A stretch of DNA of 64,000 nucleotides from Egicoccus sp. AB-alg6-2 (GCF_041821025.1 NZ_JBGUAY010000005.1:248001-312000); one strand, 5' to 3'. Counted from the first letter of the stretch, positions 8,745-19,823 are shown. Notes: generated from the letters alone by a model not told the origin. A program made the numbers and translations.

Positions 8745-10202
8745 TCAGTCGGACAGGCGACGACGCAGCCGGGGCAGGACGACCGCCCCCCAGGCCGCGC
8801 TGCACCCGATCGCGCCCAGCGCGAACCCCGCTGCCTCGCCGGGCCTGGACGCCCACCACGCCCGGGCCGCCCACCCGGTCGGGACGAGGGCGAACGCCCA
8901 CGCCGAGGGGTGATCGACGAACCACCACGCCAAGGGCAGGTAGAGCGGCAGCGCGACCACCTTCATCAGCGCCATCCCCGCGACCCGGTCCCGGACGAGG
9001 GCAGCGAGCAGGAGCGCGGGAACGAGCGAGGCAGCGGCACTCGCGACGGCCGTCGCCACGACCCCGGGAGTGCCCGCACTGTGCCGTGCGCCCGCGAGCG
9101 GCAGGGCGACCATCAGGGCAGCGGCGGTCAGCACGGCGGCGGCGGTCAACCGATAGGCGACCAGCGTCGACAGTCCGGCCCGGGTCACCGCGACCGCGGG
9201 CAGGACGCCGGCATCGCGGTCCTCGAGGAATAGCATGCCGGTGATCGCGCCGGCCATGACCGGGGTGTGGAAGACGAGGACCAGTGCCCACAGCACCGGC
9301 AGGTGGGCAACGAGGTCCACGCCGAGCCGGGACTCGAGCCAACCGTTCCCCGGCCCGGCCGCCAGCCGGAGGAGCACGGCCAGCAGGGGGATCCCCAGCG
9401 CCAGGGTCACCAGCATGCCGTCGCCGAGCAGGCTGCGTCGATCGGTACGCGCGAACGAGCGCACCGCTCCTTCGGGGCCGACGTCCGTTCGGCGAGCACG
9501 CTCACGGCGTCGGGGCCGCTGCGGCGCACGGGCGCGAACGTCCAGCAGGACGCGTTCGGCGGGCACCCACAACGCGGCGCACACCAGGACGACGAAGAGC
9601 AGGCCGGCCGGGGACCAGCGACCCAGCAGCAGCTCGAGCGCGGCGGTCGCCGGCGAGAGCCGTGTCGCCGGGTGCGTGACCAGGCCGGTCCCGTGTGCGA
9701 GTGCGGGCGCGAGCAGCGGCACGCCCACCACCGGGATCCGCGGCAGGTAGTCGGTGAGCGTGTCGCCGCGCCCGACCATCACCACCGCGGTCAGGGACAG
9801 CAGGACCGCCGTGACCGTGGCACCGACGAGGACCGTCGGCGCCCATCCGACACCACCACCGAGTGTGACGGCCAGCGCCGCGAACAGCGCCCACGTCCCG
9901 AGGAGGCCGATGCGTACCGCCAAGGCGTGCCGCGGCGACATCGTGGTCAGTCGCAGCGCGGCGGTGATCCCGTTGGCACGCTCCACGACGAGCAGCGCCG
10001 GAGCGAAGTAGAACCCGACCGTCGCCACGTCGAGGAACAGCACCCAGGCGACCGCCGTCGGTCGCGCGGCCGGTGGCAGCAGCCACAGCAACGCGATCCA
10101 GATGCCGGTGATGACCGCGATGCCCGCGACGATCCCGTGCCGGGTGTGCAGCCGCAACTCGTGCCGCAGCAGTCGGGGCGCGAGCGCGACGGCCAGGTTC
10201 AC
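8745..10202 (-). CDS. ABC exporter membrane protein (large ABC-2-like permease)
   Basis: A 485-aa integral membrane protein, about twice the length of a simple ABC-2 permease. It has two hydrophobic halves (about residues 25-215 and 265-480) split by a basic, probably cytoplasmic loop with 'RRRERARRTDVGPEGAVRSF'. 'GMLFLEDRDAGVLPAVAVT' in the second half resembles the conserved E-R-E-x-G-T loop of ABC-2 permeases. The GTG start overlaps the stop of the ATPase gene as GTGA, so it is the membrane partner of that ATPase in a three-gene tetR-ATPase-permease operon. Substrate unknown. Confidence 0.85.
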   Translation of the reverse strand: MNLAVALAPRLLRHELRLHTRHGIVAGIAVITGIWIALLWLLPPAARPTAVAWVLFLDVATVGFYFAPALLVVERANGITAALRLTTMSPRHALAVRIGLLGTWALFAALAVTLGGGVGWAPTVLVGATVTAVLLSLTAVVMVGRGDTLTDYLPRIPVVGVPLLAPALAHGTGLVTHPATRLSPATAALELLLGRWSPAGLLFVVLVCAALWVPAERVLLDVRARAPQRPRRRERARRTDVGPEGAVRSFARTDRRSLLGDGMLVTLALGIPLLAVLLRLAAGPGNGWLESRLGVDLVAHLPVLWALVLVFHTPVMAGAITGMLFLEDRDAGVLPAVAVTRAGLSTLVAYRLTAAAVLTAAALMVALPLAGARHSAGTPGVVATAVASAAASLVPALLLAALVRDRVAGMALMKVVALPLYLPLAWWFVDHPSAWAFALVPTGWAARAWWASRPGEAAGFALGAIGCSAAWGAVVLPRLRRRLSD

Positions 10203-11047
10203 AGCGTCGCGCCGGTCACCCGGGTGAAGACCTCGTCGAGGCTGGCCTCGGCGGTGTGCATGGTCTCCACCCGCCCCGACGCCAACAACTCGTGCAATTC
10301 GGCGGCGGCCGGCTCCAGGGGGAACGTACGCCGGTGCAAGCCCGTGTCCGTGCGGTACTCGACCTGCACCTCGCGGCGGCCGTAGGCCAACTGCAGGGCA
10401 CGCGGTGCCGCGCAGAGCGCGATGCGACCCCCGATCACGAAGGCCACCCGGTCGCAGACGGCCGCCGCCGTGGCCATGTCGTGGGTGCTGAGGAAGACGC
10501 TGCGTCCGCGGGCCTGCTCGGCACGCACGAGCAGGCGCACCTGTTCGGCGTTGACGGGGTCGAGACCCGACGTCGGCTCGTCGAGGAAGATCATCGCCGG
10601 ATCGTGCAGGAGGGCACGGGCGAGGTTGAGCCGGATGCGCATGCCCTTGGAGTAGCTCGCCACGGGTTCGTCCGCAGCGTCGGCGAGGCCGACCCGTGCG
10701 AGCAGCTCCGCCGGGTCGCCGGCGCGTCGCCGGTGGAGATTGCGAAAGTGCGCCAGGTCCTCGCGCCCTGTCAGCCGCGGGTAGCCGACCGGCAGTTCGA
10801 AGGCCACCCCGACGTGGTCGTACAGCTCCCGTCCCCACGCCCGGAGGTCGCGACCGAGGACCTCGACGTGGCCGGTCCAGCCCACCAGGAGTCCGAGCAC
10901 GGCACGCTGGGTGGTGGTCTTCCCCGCACCGCTGGGTCCGAGGAAACCGAAGACCTCCCCGGCACCGACCTCGAACGACATCCCGTCGACGGCGCGCCGT
11001 GACCGTCCAGGGTAGGTGTAGGACAGGTCCTCGACCGCGAGCCTCAC
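10199..11047 (-). CDS. ABC transporter ATP-binding protein
   Basis: ATPase of the TetR-controlled exporter (282 aa). It has Walker A 'GPSGAGKTT', Walker B 'MIFLDEPTSGLD' and switch histidine 'STHDM'. The signature motif is the variant 'SYSKGMRIRLN' instead of LSGGQ, which is common in ABC-2 ATPases of the CcmA type. The GTG start at 11047 overlaps the tetR stop (GTGA). A longer in-frame reading would run through the tetR 3' end and adds only Arg-rich sequence, so it is rejected. About 80 C-terminal residues ('RREVQVEYRTDTG...') form the accessory domain. Confidence 0.92.
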   Translation of the reverse strand: MRLAVEDLSYTYPGRSRRAVDGMSFEVGAGEVFGFLGPSGAGKTTTQRAVLGLLVGWTGHVEVLGRDLRAWGRELYDHVGVAFELPVGYPRLTGREDLAHFRNLHRRRAGDPAELLARVGLADAADEPVASYSKGMRIRLNLARALLHDPAMIFLDEPTSGLDPVNAEQVRLLVRAEQARGRSVFLSTHDMATAAAVCDRVAFVIGGRIALCAAPRALQLAYGRREVQVEYRTDTGLHRRTFPLEPAAAELHELLASGRVETMHTAEASLDEVFTRVTGATL

Positions 11048-11655
11048 GCCGTCCACGACAGCCTCCGCAGCACCTCGAATCCGGCGACGACGTGATCGGC
11101 GAGTGGCCGGCGCCCGTCCTCCTCCTGCCAGCGCGAGATCGCCGTGGTGAGCACGCCGACGCACGTGGCTGCGAGGACCTCGTGCTCGAGGGGATCACGT
11201 CCCGGTCCGGCGCGACCGAACAACTGCGTGAGCGCCGTGTGCAACGCGCGAAGGTCGTGGCTTCCCGCAGCCACCAGCGCCGGCTCGCGGTGCGCCAGCC
11301 TGGTCCGCGCCAGGACCAGCTCGCGATCGGCGTCGTAGATGCGACCGAGCTCGTCGACGAGCGCGTCCCGGACCGCCTCGAGGGGCGGCTGCGCCGACAA
11401 GCGGGCCGCGACCGCGGCGAACAGGTCGGGGTCGTAGTCGTCCCACAGGACGAGGCGTTCCTTGGTCCCGAACCAGCGGTACAGCGAGACCGGCGAGACC
11501 TCGGCGGCTGCGGCGACCTGCTCGACCGTGACCGCGTCGAAGCCGTGCGCCGTGAACAGCGCGACCGCATGCTGCTGGACGCGGCGCATCGCCGCGAGCC
11601 GCTTGCGCTGGCGGAGGTCCGATGTCGGCGTCTCGTCGAAGATAGTCACTATCAC
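11044..11655 (-). CDS. TetR-family transcriptional regulator
   Basis: Predicted repressor of its own operon with the downstream ABC exporter (203 aa). The N-terminal helix-turn-helix is 'VEQVAAAAEVSPVSLYRWFG' around residues 44-63, the classic TetR signature ending in Y-R/H-F/W-F. The rest is an all-helical ligand domain with 'VLWDDYDPDLFAAVAARL'. The GTG start at 11655 lies next to an operator-like dyad, and a second dyad lies directly upstream. This implies either a leaderless transcript or a start further in (for example the ATG of 'MRRVQQHAVALF'). The ligand is unknown and presumably also the exported substrate. Confidence 0.9.
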   Translation of the reverse strand: MIVTIFDETPTSDLRQRKRLAAMRRVQQHAVALFTAHGFDAVTVEQVAAAAEVSPVSLYRWFGTKERLVLWDDYDPDLFAAVAARLSAQPPLEAVRDALVDELGRIYDADRELVLARTRLAHREPALVAAGSHDLRALHTALTQLFGRAGPGRDPLEHEVLAATCVGVLTTAISRWQEEDGRRPLADHVVAGFEVLRRLSWTA

Positions 11656-11671
11656 AAGATAGTAACTATCT
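11641..11671. promoter_or_regulatory. Tandem perfect palindromes, TetR autoregulatory operator
   Basis: GATAGT-C-ACTATC (11641-11653) and GATAGT-A-ACTATC (11658-11670) are perfect inverted repeats with the same half-site. The second extends to 7-bp arms, A at 11657 and T at 11671. Their centres are 17 bp apart. They straddle the tetR start codon, where a self-regulating TetR repressor is expected to bind, and should control the whole tetR-ABC operon. Confidence 0.75.
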
Positions 11672-11739
11672 CTACGCCGCAGGTCCAGAACCGCGGGCGG
11701 CCGGCCCGCGACCGCGGGCCGGTCCCTCGTCGACCGCCC

Positions 11740-13143
11740 CTAATCCTCGACCGGATCCGGCGCCGGGGCGGATGCGGGGCGCGGCGCGAAGCCGTACTCG
11801 CCGCCCGTCCGGCTGACACCGCTGGCATGGACGAGTTCGGGATAGCCGGGAATCCCGTGCTCGTGGACGTCGAGTCCCTCGATCTCCTCGTGCGCGGGGA
11901 CCCGGAGGAAACCGACCGACCGCAGGAGGAGGAACAACCCGCCGACGGTCGCCCCGACCCAGGTGACCACCGCGACGACCCCGATCGCCTGTGCGGCCAA
12001 CAGGCCGGCACCGCCGCCGTAGAGCAGCCCGTCCTCGACGTGCGCGAAGCCGACCCACAGCGTGCCGAGCACGCCGCACGCCCCGTGCACCGAGCTCGCG
12101 CCGACCGGGTCGTCGATCCCGCGGCCGTCGACGAAGGCCACGGCCACCGCGACGAGCACACCGGCGATCAGGCCGACCACGACCGCCATGAGGTGCGAGA
12201 CGACGTCCGCGCCGGCGGTGATGCCGACGAGACCGGCGAGGATGCCGTTCGCGGTCATGGCGACGTCGAACTTGCCGCTGCGGGCGCGGGTGAACAGGGC
12301 AGCGGCGAGACCGCCTGCACAGCCCGCCATCGCGGTGGTGACGATCACGTGGCCGAGTGCGGGACCGTCCAACGCCAGCACCGAGCCGCCGTTGAAGCCG
12401 AACCAGCCGAAGAACAGCAGGAGCGTGCCCAGTGCGGCCAGCGGCATGGAGTGGCCGGGGATCGCCCGAGCCCGGCCCGTCCTCGGAGCGAACTTGCCGA
12501 TCCGCGGCCCGATGACGGCCGCGGCGACCAGCGCGGCGGCTCCGCCGGTGAGGTGCACGATCGTGGAGCCCGCGAAGTCGGTGAACCCGAGCCCGGCGAG
12601 CCAGCCGCCGCCCCACGTCCAGGCACCGACCACCGGATAGATCAAACCCGTCAGAACCATGACGACCACGAGGTAGGCCCCGAACTTGATGCGCTCCGCG
12701 ACGGCTCCCGAGACGATCGTGGCCGCCGTGGCCGCGAACATCGCCTGGAACGCGAAGTCGATCTCGGTGGTGATCAGTTCGCCCGCCCCGCCCGACGCGT
12801 TGGAGAGCAGGAAGCCGCTCCCGCCGATGAGCCCTCCGATGCTGTCGCCGTACATGAACGCCCAGCCGACGACGTAGTAGGTCAGGGTCCCCAGGGTGAT
12901 CGTCAGCAGGTTCTTGCCGATGATGTTGGCGGCGTTCTTCTGACGCGTCATGCCGGCCTCGAGCATCGAGAAGCCGGCGTGCATCAGGAAGACCAGGCCC
13001 GTGGCGAACGTCAGGTACAGGGTCATGGCGAAGACGTTGAGCGCTTCGAGGTCGACCGCGCCCTCGATCTGCGCGAACGCCGGCATCGCCGACGTCAGCA
13101 GCAGCGTGGCCGTGACCACGCCCAACTTCAGCAGTCGTCTCAC
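11740..13143 (-). CDS. amt: Ammonium transporter
   Basis: Trimeric Amt/MEP/Rh channel that brings ammonium into the cell (467 aa). A signal-peptide-like N-terminus ends at 'AMPAFAQ'. Eleven further spans follow, with the Amt block 'FLMHAGFSMLEAGMTRQKNA'. The twin pore histidines are in 'STIVHLTGG' and 'ASSVHGACG'. The C-terminal cytoplasmic tail ('HEEIEGLDVHEHGIPGYPEL') is the conserved PII-responsive tail, but no glnK follows. The gene stands alone between the tetR operon and the divergent nadE. GlnR-like half-sites lie about 65-105 nt upstream, consistent with induction under nitrogen limitation. Confidence 0.96.
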   Translation of the reverse strand: MRRLLKLGVVTATLLLTSAMPAFAQIEGAVDLEALNVFAMTLYLTFATGLVFLMHAGFSMLEAGMTRQKNAANIIGKNLLTITLGTLTYYVVGWAFMYGDSIGGLIGGSGFLLSNASGGAGELITTEIDFAFQAMFAATAATIVSGAVAERIKFGAYLVVVMVLTGLIYPVVGAWTWGGGWLAGLGFTDFAGSTIVHLTGGAAALVAAAVIGPRIGKFAPRTGRARAIPGHSMPLAALGTLLLFFGWFGFNGGSVLALDGPALGHVIVTTAMAGCAGGLAAALFTRARSGKFDVAMTANGILAGLVGITAGADVVSHLMAVVVGLIAGVLVAVAVAFVDGRGIDDPVGASSVHGACGVLGTLWVGFAHVEDGLLYGGGAGLLAAQAIGVVAVVTWVGATVGGLFLLLRSVGFLRVPAHEEIEGLDVHEHGIPGYPELVHASGVSRTGGEYGFAPRPASAPAPDPVED

Positions 13144-13209
13144 GGAATCTCTCCAGGTGGTGGTCGTCGAGCGCCCGGTGCTGGGCGGACGCCACTCTCC
13201 TCACCTGCT

Positions 13210-13247
13210 GTTGCCCAGGGTTGTGGGTCCTGTTTCGGGCACGTGTC
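13210..13247. promoter_or_regulatory. GlnR-like 11-bp phased half-sites upstream of amt
   Basis: Plus-strand elements start every 11 bases: GTTGC (13210), TTGTG (13221), GTTTC (13232), GTGTC (13243). On the amt coding strand the two distal ones read GACAC-N6-GAAAC, one mismatch from the GlnR consensus GTNAC-N6-GAAAC. The array lies in the 237-nt divergent region between amt and nadE, so it could also affect nadE. Confidence 0.45.
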
Positions 13248-13380
13248 GAACCGGCCCGCGGATGTGAAGAGTGGGTTTCGGGGCTCGGGAGCGACCACAT
13301 TCGCTCGCCCGTGGGACCTGACCGGGACCGCGCCCGGCCCGGACTAGCGTCGCCCGGGTCCTCGCACCGACGGAGCCGTC

Positions 13381-15159
13381 ATGACCCTGCGCATCGCCCT
13401 CGCCCAGATCCGCTCGCAGGTCGGCGACATCGACGGCAACGTCGAGCGCGTTCTCGAGGCGTGGAGCCGCGCTGCCGAAGCCGGCGCGGACCTGGTGGTC
13501 TTCACCGAGCTGACCACCACCGGCTATCCCCCCGAGGACCTGCTGCTCAAGCCCGAGTTCGTCCGCGCCAACCTCGACGCGGTCACGCACCTGGCCGAGA
13601 AGGGACCCGCGGGCACGGTGGCGGTGATCGGCTACGTCGGGACCGAGGAAGGCGACCTCGTACGCGACGACCCGGCGCAACCGCAGGGCTGGGAGGTCGC
13701 CTCGGCCGCCGGGGTAGCCCTGACCAACTCCGCCGCGGTGCTGGCCGATGGTCGCGTCGTCGCCACCTACGACAAGTTCCGTCTCCCCAACTACGGGGTG
13801 TTCGACGAGGCCCGCTACTTCACGCCGCGCGACGAACCCCTGGTGGTGCACGTCGCGGGGGTGCCGGTCGGCATCACGGTCTGCGAGGACCTGTGGGTCG
13901 AACCCGGTCCGGTCGGCCACGCCGCCGATCATGGCGCGAAGCTCGTCGTGAATCTCAACGCGTCCCCGTACCACCGGGGCAAGCGTGCCGAACGCGAGGA
14001 CTGGGCCGCCCGCCACGTCGGACGTGACGGCGTGTGGCTCGCCTACGTCAACGTCGTCGGCGGCCAGGACGACGTCGTGTTCGACGGCGACTCCTTCCTG
14101 ATGTCCCCGGACGGTGAGGTCGTGGCCCGCGGCGCCCAGTTCAGCCCCGACCTGGTCGTCGTCGACCTCCCCATGCAGGCCGACGCCGACGCCGCGGAAC
14201 CAGACGGTGCGCTGCGGCTCGCCGGTCACGCCGCGGACCGTCCGACCCTGCCACCGCCGGCCACGCTCGAGCGGCTGGACCCGGTCGGCGAGGTGTGGCA
14301 CGCCCTGGTCACCGCCACCCGCGACTACTGCCAGCGCAACGGGTTCACCGAGGCGGTGATCGGACTCTCCGGCGGGATCGACTCCGCCGTCACGGCGGCA
14401 GTGGCCGCCGACGCACTCGGCGGCGAGCACGTGCTGGGGGTCGCGATGCCCTCGCCCTACTCCAGCGAGCACTCGCTCGAGGACGCACGGGCGCTGGCGG
14501 CCAACCTCGGCAGCATCTACCACGAGCTGCCGATCGAGGCCCCGATGCGGGCGGTCGGCGAGGCTCTCGGCGATCTCGTCGTCACCGGGTTCGGCGAACA
14601 ACAAGGCGACGGCCGACAGGCCGGCGTCGCCTACGAGAACATCCAGGCCCGACTGCGGGGCCTGCTGGTGATGGCGTTGTCGAACGAGCGCGGCTCGATC
14701 GTGCTCACGACCGGCAACAAGTCCGAGTACGCCGTGGGCTACGCCACGCTGTACGGCGACATGGCCGGCGGGTTCGCGCCGCTCAAGGACGTCCCGAAAC
14801 TGCTCGTGTACGAGCTGGCGCGCTGGCGCAACGCCATGGGTGCCGTGATCCCCCCGTCCACGATCGACAAGCCGCCGTCGGCGGAACTGCGCCCCGACCA
14901 GCGCGACGACGACAGCCTGCCGCCGTACGAAATCCTCGACGACATCATCGAGGGGTACGTCGAACAGGACCTCGGGGTCGCCGGCCTGGTGGCGCGGGGC
15001 CATGACGAAGCCACCGTCCGCCAGGTGCTGCACCTGGTCGACCGGGCCGAGTTCAAGCGCCGTCAGTCGGCGCCGGGACCGAAGGTGACCTGCCGCGCGT
15101 TCGGCCGGGAACGGCGGGTGCCCATGACCAACGGCTGGCGCAACACCACCGGCGACTGA
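13381..15159 (+). CDS. nadE: Glutamine-dependent NAD+ synthetase
   Basis: Last step of NAD synthesis: amidation of nicotinic acid adenine dinucleotide using glutamine-derived ammonia and ATP (592 aa). The N-terminal nitrilase-type glutaminase domain shows its Glu-Lys-Cys triad in 'VFTELTTTGYPPED', 'YDKFRLPNYGVFDE' and 'GITVCEDLW'. The C-terminal synthetase has the ATP-pyrophosphatase P-loop 'GLSGGIDSAVTA' near residue 330 and 'TTGNKSEYAVGYATLYGDMA'. Both halves are complete. The ATG is the first codon after a normal gap. It is divergent from amt and convergent with gdhA. A glutamine-using NadE fits the nitrogen-metabolism neighbourhood, and nadB of the same pathway lies 10 kb away. Confidence 0.97.
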   Translation: MTLRIALAQIRSQVGDIDGNVERVLEAWSRAAEAGADLVVFTELTTTGYPPEDLLLKPEFVRANLDAVTHLAEKGPAGTVAVIGYVGTEEGDLVRDDPAQPQGWEVASAAGVALTNSAAVLADGRVVATYDKFRLPNYGVFDEARYFTPRDEPLVVHVAGVPVGITVCEDLWVEPGPVGHAADHGAKLVVNLNASPYHRGKRAEREDWAARHVGRDGVWLAYVNVVGGQDDVVFDGDSFLMSPDGEVVARGAQFSPDLVVVDLPMQADADAAEPDGALRLAGHAADRPTLPPPATLERLDPVGEVWHALVTATRDYCQRNGFTEAVIGLSGGIDSAVTAAVAADALGGEHVLGVAMPSPYSSEHSLEDARALAANLGSIYHELPIEAPMRAVGEALGDLVVTGFGEQQGDGRQAGVAYENIQARLRGLLVMALSNERGSIVLTTGNKSEYAVGYATLYGDMAGGFAPLKDVPKLLVYELARWRNAMGAVIPPSTIDKPPSAELRPDQRDDDSLPPYEILDDIIEGYVEQDLGVAGLVARGHDEATVRQVLHLVDRAEFKRRQSAPGPKVTCRAFGRERRVPMTNGWRNTTGD

Positions 15160-15189
15160 GATCCCGGCGTCTCGCAGCGAGCGTCGCGC

Positions 15190-16548
<1,359 letters not shown>

Positions 16549-16676
16549 TCATCACGGGGGCGATGCGGCCCCTCGCGGCGTTCGACCGCCGCGAAACTCC
16601 TCCCACGCTACCTCGGGCACCATCCGACCCGCGGAGAGGCGCCTGGTCCAGCACGGCGGCGCAGACCCCCATCGCA

Positions 16677-17207
16677 TCAGTCGTCGAAGGCGAAGTGCCC
16701 GTCGCCCGCGAGGTCGAGGTCGTCCACCTCGTGGACGCGCAGAACGCTGGCATGGGCGAGCACGCGGGCGACCCGCTCACGTTGGCGCAGCGAGGCGATC
16801 CGTACGCCGATGCCGACCCCGCCCGGAGCCAGGGGCGAGAAGGTGCGCTCCCACGAGGTCGCCATCGTGGGGGTCGCCAGCAACCCGGTGAGCACGCCGA
16901 TGCTGGCGCCGAAACCCGCGCCTCCGGCGGCCCCGGCCGAGACGGCGAACAACGTCGGCTCGGTCGTCAGCGCGAGCAGGACGGCACCGAAGAGCGCACC
17001 CGGCGCGGCGCCGTACAGCAAGCCGCGTGCCGCGCGGCCGCCGAGCGCGAGCGAGCTCCCACGGTCGGTCTGGCGGTCGCCATAGCGCCCGGATGTGGCC
17101 ACCTCGACGTGTCCCAGCAGCACGATCGCGCCGCCGTCGACGCCCGCTCGTGAGAGCCGCTCGATCGTGCGCCTGGCATCCGCACCGTTGCGGTGCACGG
17201 CCACCAT
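16677..17207 (-). CDS. YflT/general-stress-protein-17M-like membrane protein
   Basis: A 176-aa protein of unknown role. The first 45 residues ('MVAVHRNGADARRTIERLSR' and on to 'GGAIVLLG') resemble the heat-induced stress protein YflT domain. Next come two Gly/Ala-rich hydrophobic stretches (about residues 60-115) that look like a glycine-zipper membrane hairpin. A C-terminal alpha/beta segment ends in 'DLDLAGDGHFAFDD'. I chose ATG 17207 because conservation-like sequence begins there. Upstream in-frame sequence runs into the divergent panB promoter region. Function is inferred only from the family name. Confidence 0.6.
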   Translation of the reverse strand: MVAVHRNGADARRTIERLSRAGVDGGAIVLLGHVEVATSGRYGDRQTDRGSSLALGGRAARGLLYGAAPGALFGAVLLALTTEPTLFAVSAGAAGGAGFGASIGVLTGLLATPTMATSWERTFSPLAPGGVGIGVRIASLRQRERVARVLAHASVLRVHEVDDLDLAGDGHFAFDD

Positions 17208-17403
17208 GTCGGGGATGCCCGCCGCCCGTCCCACGTGCCTGCCTTCCGAGGTCGCCGCAGCCAGCCTACGACGGCCGCTGACCGCCGAGGCCGGACGACC
17301 GATCGCCGATGGTGGCGTCCCCGCGAGAACAGGGCACACTGTGGCGTCCACCGAAATGACGACCGCTGGACCCGCGTCGCGGGCCGGCAGGATGGAGTCC
17401 CCG

Positions 17404-18261
<858 letters not shown>

Positions 18262-18276
18262 GCCGGAGCGCCCCGG

Positions 18277-19131
18277 TCATCCCGCAGCCCGCCGGCGCGA
18301 CGTGAGCTGGCGGGCCAGCCGGGACAGGTCGCCCAGCGCGTGCGGCGTGCGCGGCCCCCACCACGACAACGCTGTGCCGTCCAGCAGGCGTGTGCGGGCC
18401 CGCCAACCCGTGAACACCCGGCGGTCCCCCGGGCCGAACGCGTACGGCTCGTCGGGCAGGAGCACGACGTCGGGGTCCCAGGCCGCGACGTCGCCGAGCC
18501 GGTGGCGCGGATAGCGGCCCGTCGGATCGTCCGGCACGACGTCGAAGCCGCAGCGGGCGAGCAGGTCGGCGCCGAAGGTGTCCCGGCCCAGCACCCACCA
18601 CGTCTCGTCGCCCGCGTCGCCGTCGTCGGGAACGCCGTCCCGCCACACCGGGCAGAACGCCCGCAGCCGACGCGGTGGCGCCCGCAACTGGTCGAGCGCG
18701 CGACGGATCGTCTGCGCGGTCCCCTCCCCCGCCCGGGGCGCGCCGACCGCGCCACCCAGCCGGCCCAGGGAGCCGATCACGTCGTCGAGGGTGCGTACCC
18801 GGGTGACGTACACCGCCACGCCCGCGGCGCGTAGACGTTGCACGTCGAGTTCGCGGTTCTCCTCCTCGTTGGCGACCACCAGGTCGGGCGCGAGGTCGAC
18901 GATGGCCGCCACGTCCGGGTTCTTCGTACCGCGGACGCGCCGCGCCCCCGCGTACGCCGACGGCGGCGCGACACACCAGTCGGTCACCCCGACGAGCCGG
19001 TCGGCGAGCTGCCACCACCACAACAGCTCGGACACACTCGGGACGAGGCTGACCAGGCGCCGCGGCGACTCCGGCACGACGACACTGACGCCGAGGTCGT
19101 CGACGACCGTGCGCGAAGCGGTCGCGGTCAT
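18277..19131 (-). CDS. BtuF-like helical-backbone metal/cobalamin-binding protein, apparently cytoplasmic
   Basis: 284 aa of the periplasmic-binding-protein-like (PF01497) fold. 'PRRLVSLVPSVSELLW' opens the N-lobe, and 'VDLAPDLVVANEEENRELDV' and 'WDPDVVLLPDEPYAFGPGDR' are the usual lobe motifs. From the ATG at 19131 there is no signal peptide or lipobox, unlike a true ABC solute receptor, and no btuCD follows. The ATG overlaps the adenosyltransferase stop (ATGA), so it is coupled to a cobalamin enzyme. A cytoplasmic cobalamin-handling or corrinoid-binding role is my inference. The 3' end is 16 nt from panB on the other strand. Confidence 0.75.
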   Translation of the reverse strand: MTATASRTVVDDLGVSVVVPESPRRLVSLVPSVSELLWWWQLADRLVGVTDWCVAPPSAYAGARRVRGTKNPDVAAIVDLAPDLVVANEEENRELDVQRLRAAGVAVYVTRVRTLDDVIGSLGRLGGAVGAPRAGEGTAQTIRRALDQLRAPPRRLRAFCPVWRDGVPDDGDAGDETWWVLGRDTFGADLLARCGFDVVPDDPTGRYPRHRLGDVAAWDPDVVLLPDEPYAFGPGDRRVFTGWRARTRLLDGTALSWWGPRTPHALGDLSRLARQLTSRRRAAG

Positions 19132-19673
19132 CCCCTGGCACGCGAGGGGACGTGGTTCCCCTCGGCTTCGCGCGCCAGCACGTAGAGGTAGTCCGAGCAC
19201 CGGTTGAGGTAGCGCAACGGAGCCTGGTCCGGCAGCTGGCCGGCACGCACCATCGCGACCACGTGGCGTTCGGCGCGGCGGCAGATCGAGCGGGCCAGGT
19301 CGAGTGCCGCCGCCGCCCGCGTGCCACCCGGGACGACGAACTCCTGTGGCAGGGGATGACGTGCGACGCTGGCGTCGATCCGTTGGTCGAGTGCGTCCAC
19401 CATCGCGTCGTCGACACGACTGACCCCGACGGTCAGCCGCTCCCAGTGCTCCTCGGCCGTCGCCAGCTGGGCGCCCACGACGAACAGCTCACGCTGCACC
19501 TCGAGGACGAGGTCATGGAGATCCCCCTCGAGGTCGGCGCGAGCGAGGCCGAGGGCGCTGCAGGTCTCGTCGACGGTGCCGTACGCGGACGTACGCAGGT
19601 CGTCCTTGTCGACCCGGCCGCCGTACAGCAGGCCGGTGGTCCCGTCGTCGCCGCGCTTCGTGTAGACCTTCAC
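19128..19673 (-). CDS. Cob(I)alamin adenosyltransferase, PduO type
   Basis: Transfers the adenosyl group of ATP to cob(I)alamin to make adenosylcobalamin (181 aa, normal size of a trimeric PduO-type ATR). The N-terminal 'KVYTKRGDDGTTGLLYGG' is the ATP-binding signature. 'SAYGTVDETCSALGLARA', 'VPGGTRAAAALDLARSICRR' and 'LNRCSDYLYVLAR' are the other family blocks, with the conserved Arg and Asn around the ATP and corrin sites. It heads a two-gene unit with the BtuF-like protein. No cobalamin riboswitch was recognised upstream. Confidence 0.94.
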   Translation of the reverse strand: MKVYTKRGDDGTTGLLYGGRVDKDDLRTSAYGTVDETCSALGLARADLEGDLHDLVLEVQRELFVVGAQLATAEEHWERLTVGVSRVDDAMVDALDQRIDASVARHPLPQEFVVPGGTRAAAALDLARSICRRAERHVVAMVRAGQLPDQAPLRYLNRCSDYLYVLAREAEGNHVPSRARG

Positions 19674-19823
19674 GTCCGTCGCGTCCGCTCACTCGATGGC
19701 GTACCCGTCCCGAGCGTAGTGGTCGGCGGACACGGCCCAGGCCGCCGACGGGACCGTGGGAGGCGTTGTCCCGTGTCCCGGCCTGCGGGTACGTTCCGCT
19801 CCCCCAGCCTGCCGGAGCCAGAC

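Noticed and set aside
10696-13347. 883-codon plus-strand frame
   Set aside because: Crosses tetR, its operator and amt antisense; composition typical of a shadow.
16560-16620. GlnR-like box upstream of gdhA (TCGAC-N6-GAAAC)
   Set aside because: Only one half-site matches well and there is no further 11-bp repetition, so it was not listed as a feature.
19674-19823. Cobalamin riboswitch upstream of the adenosyltransferase
   Set aside because: No B12-box-like sequence or long structured leader found in the 150-nt gap.
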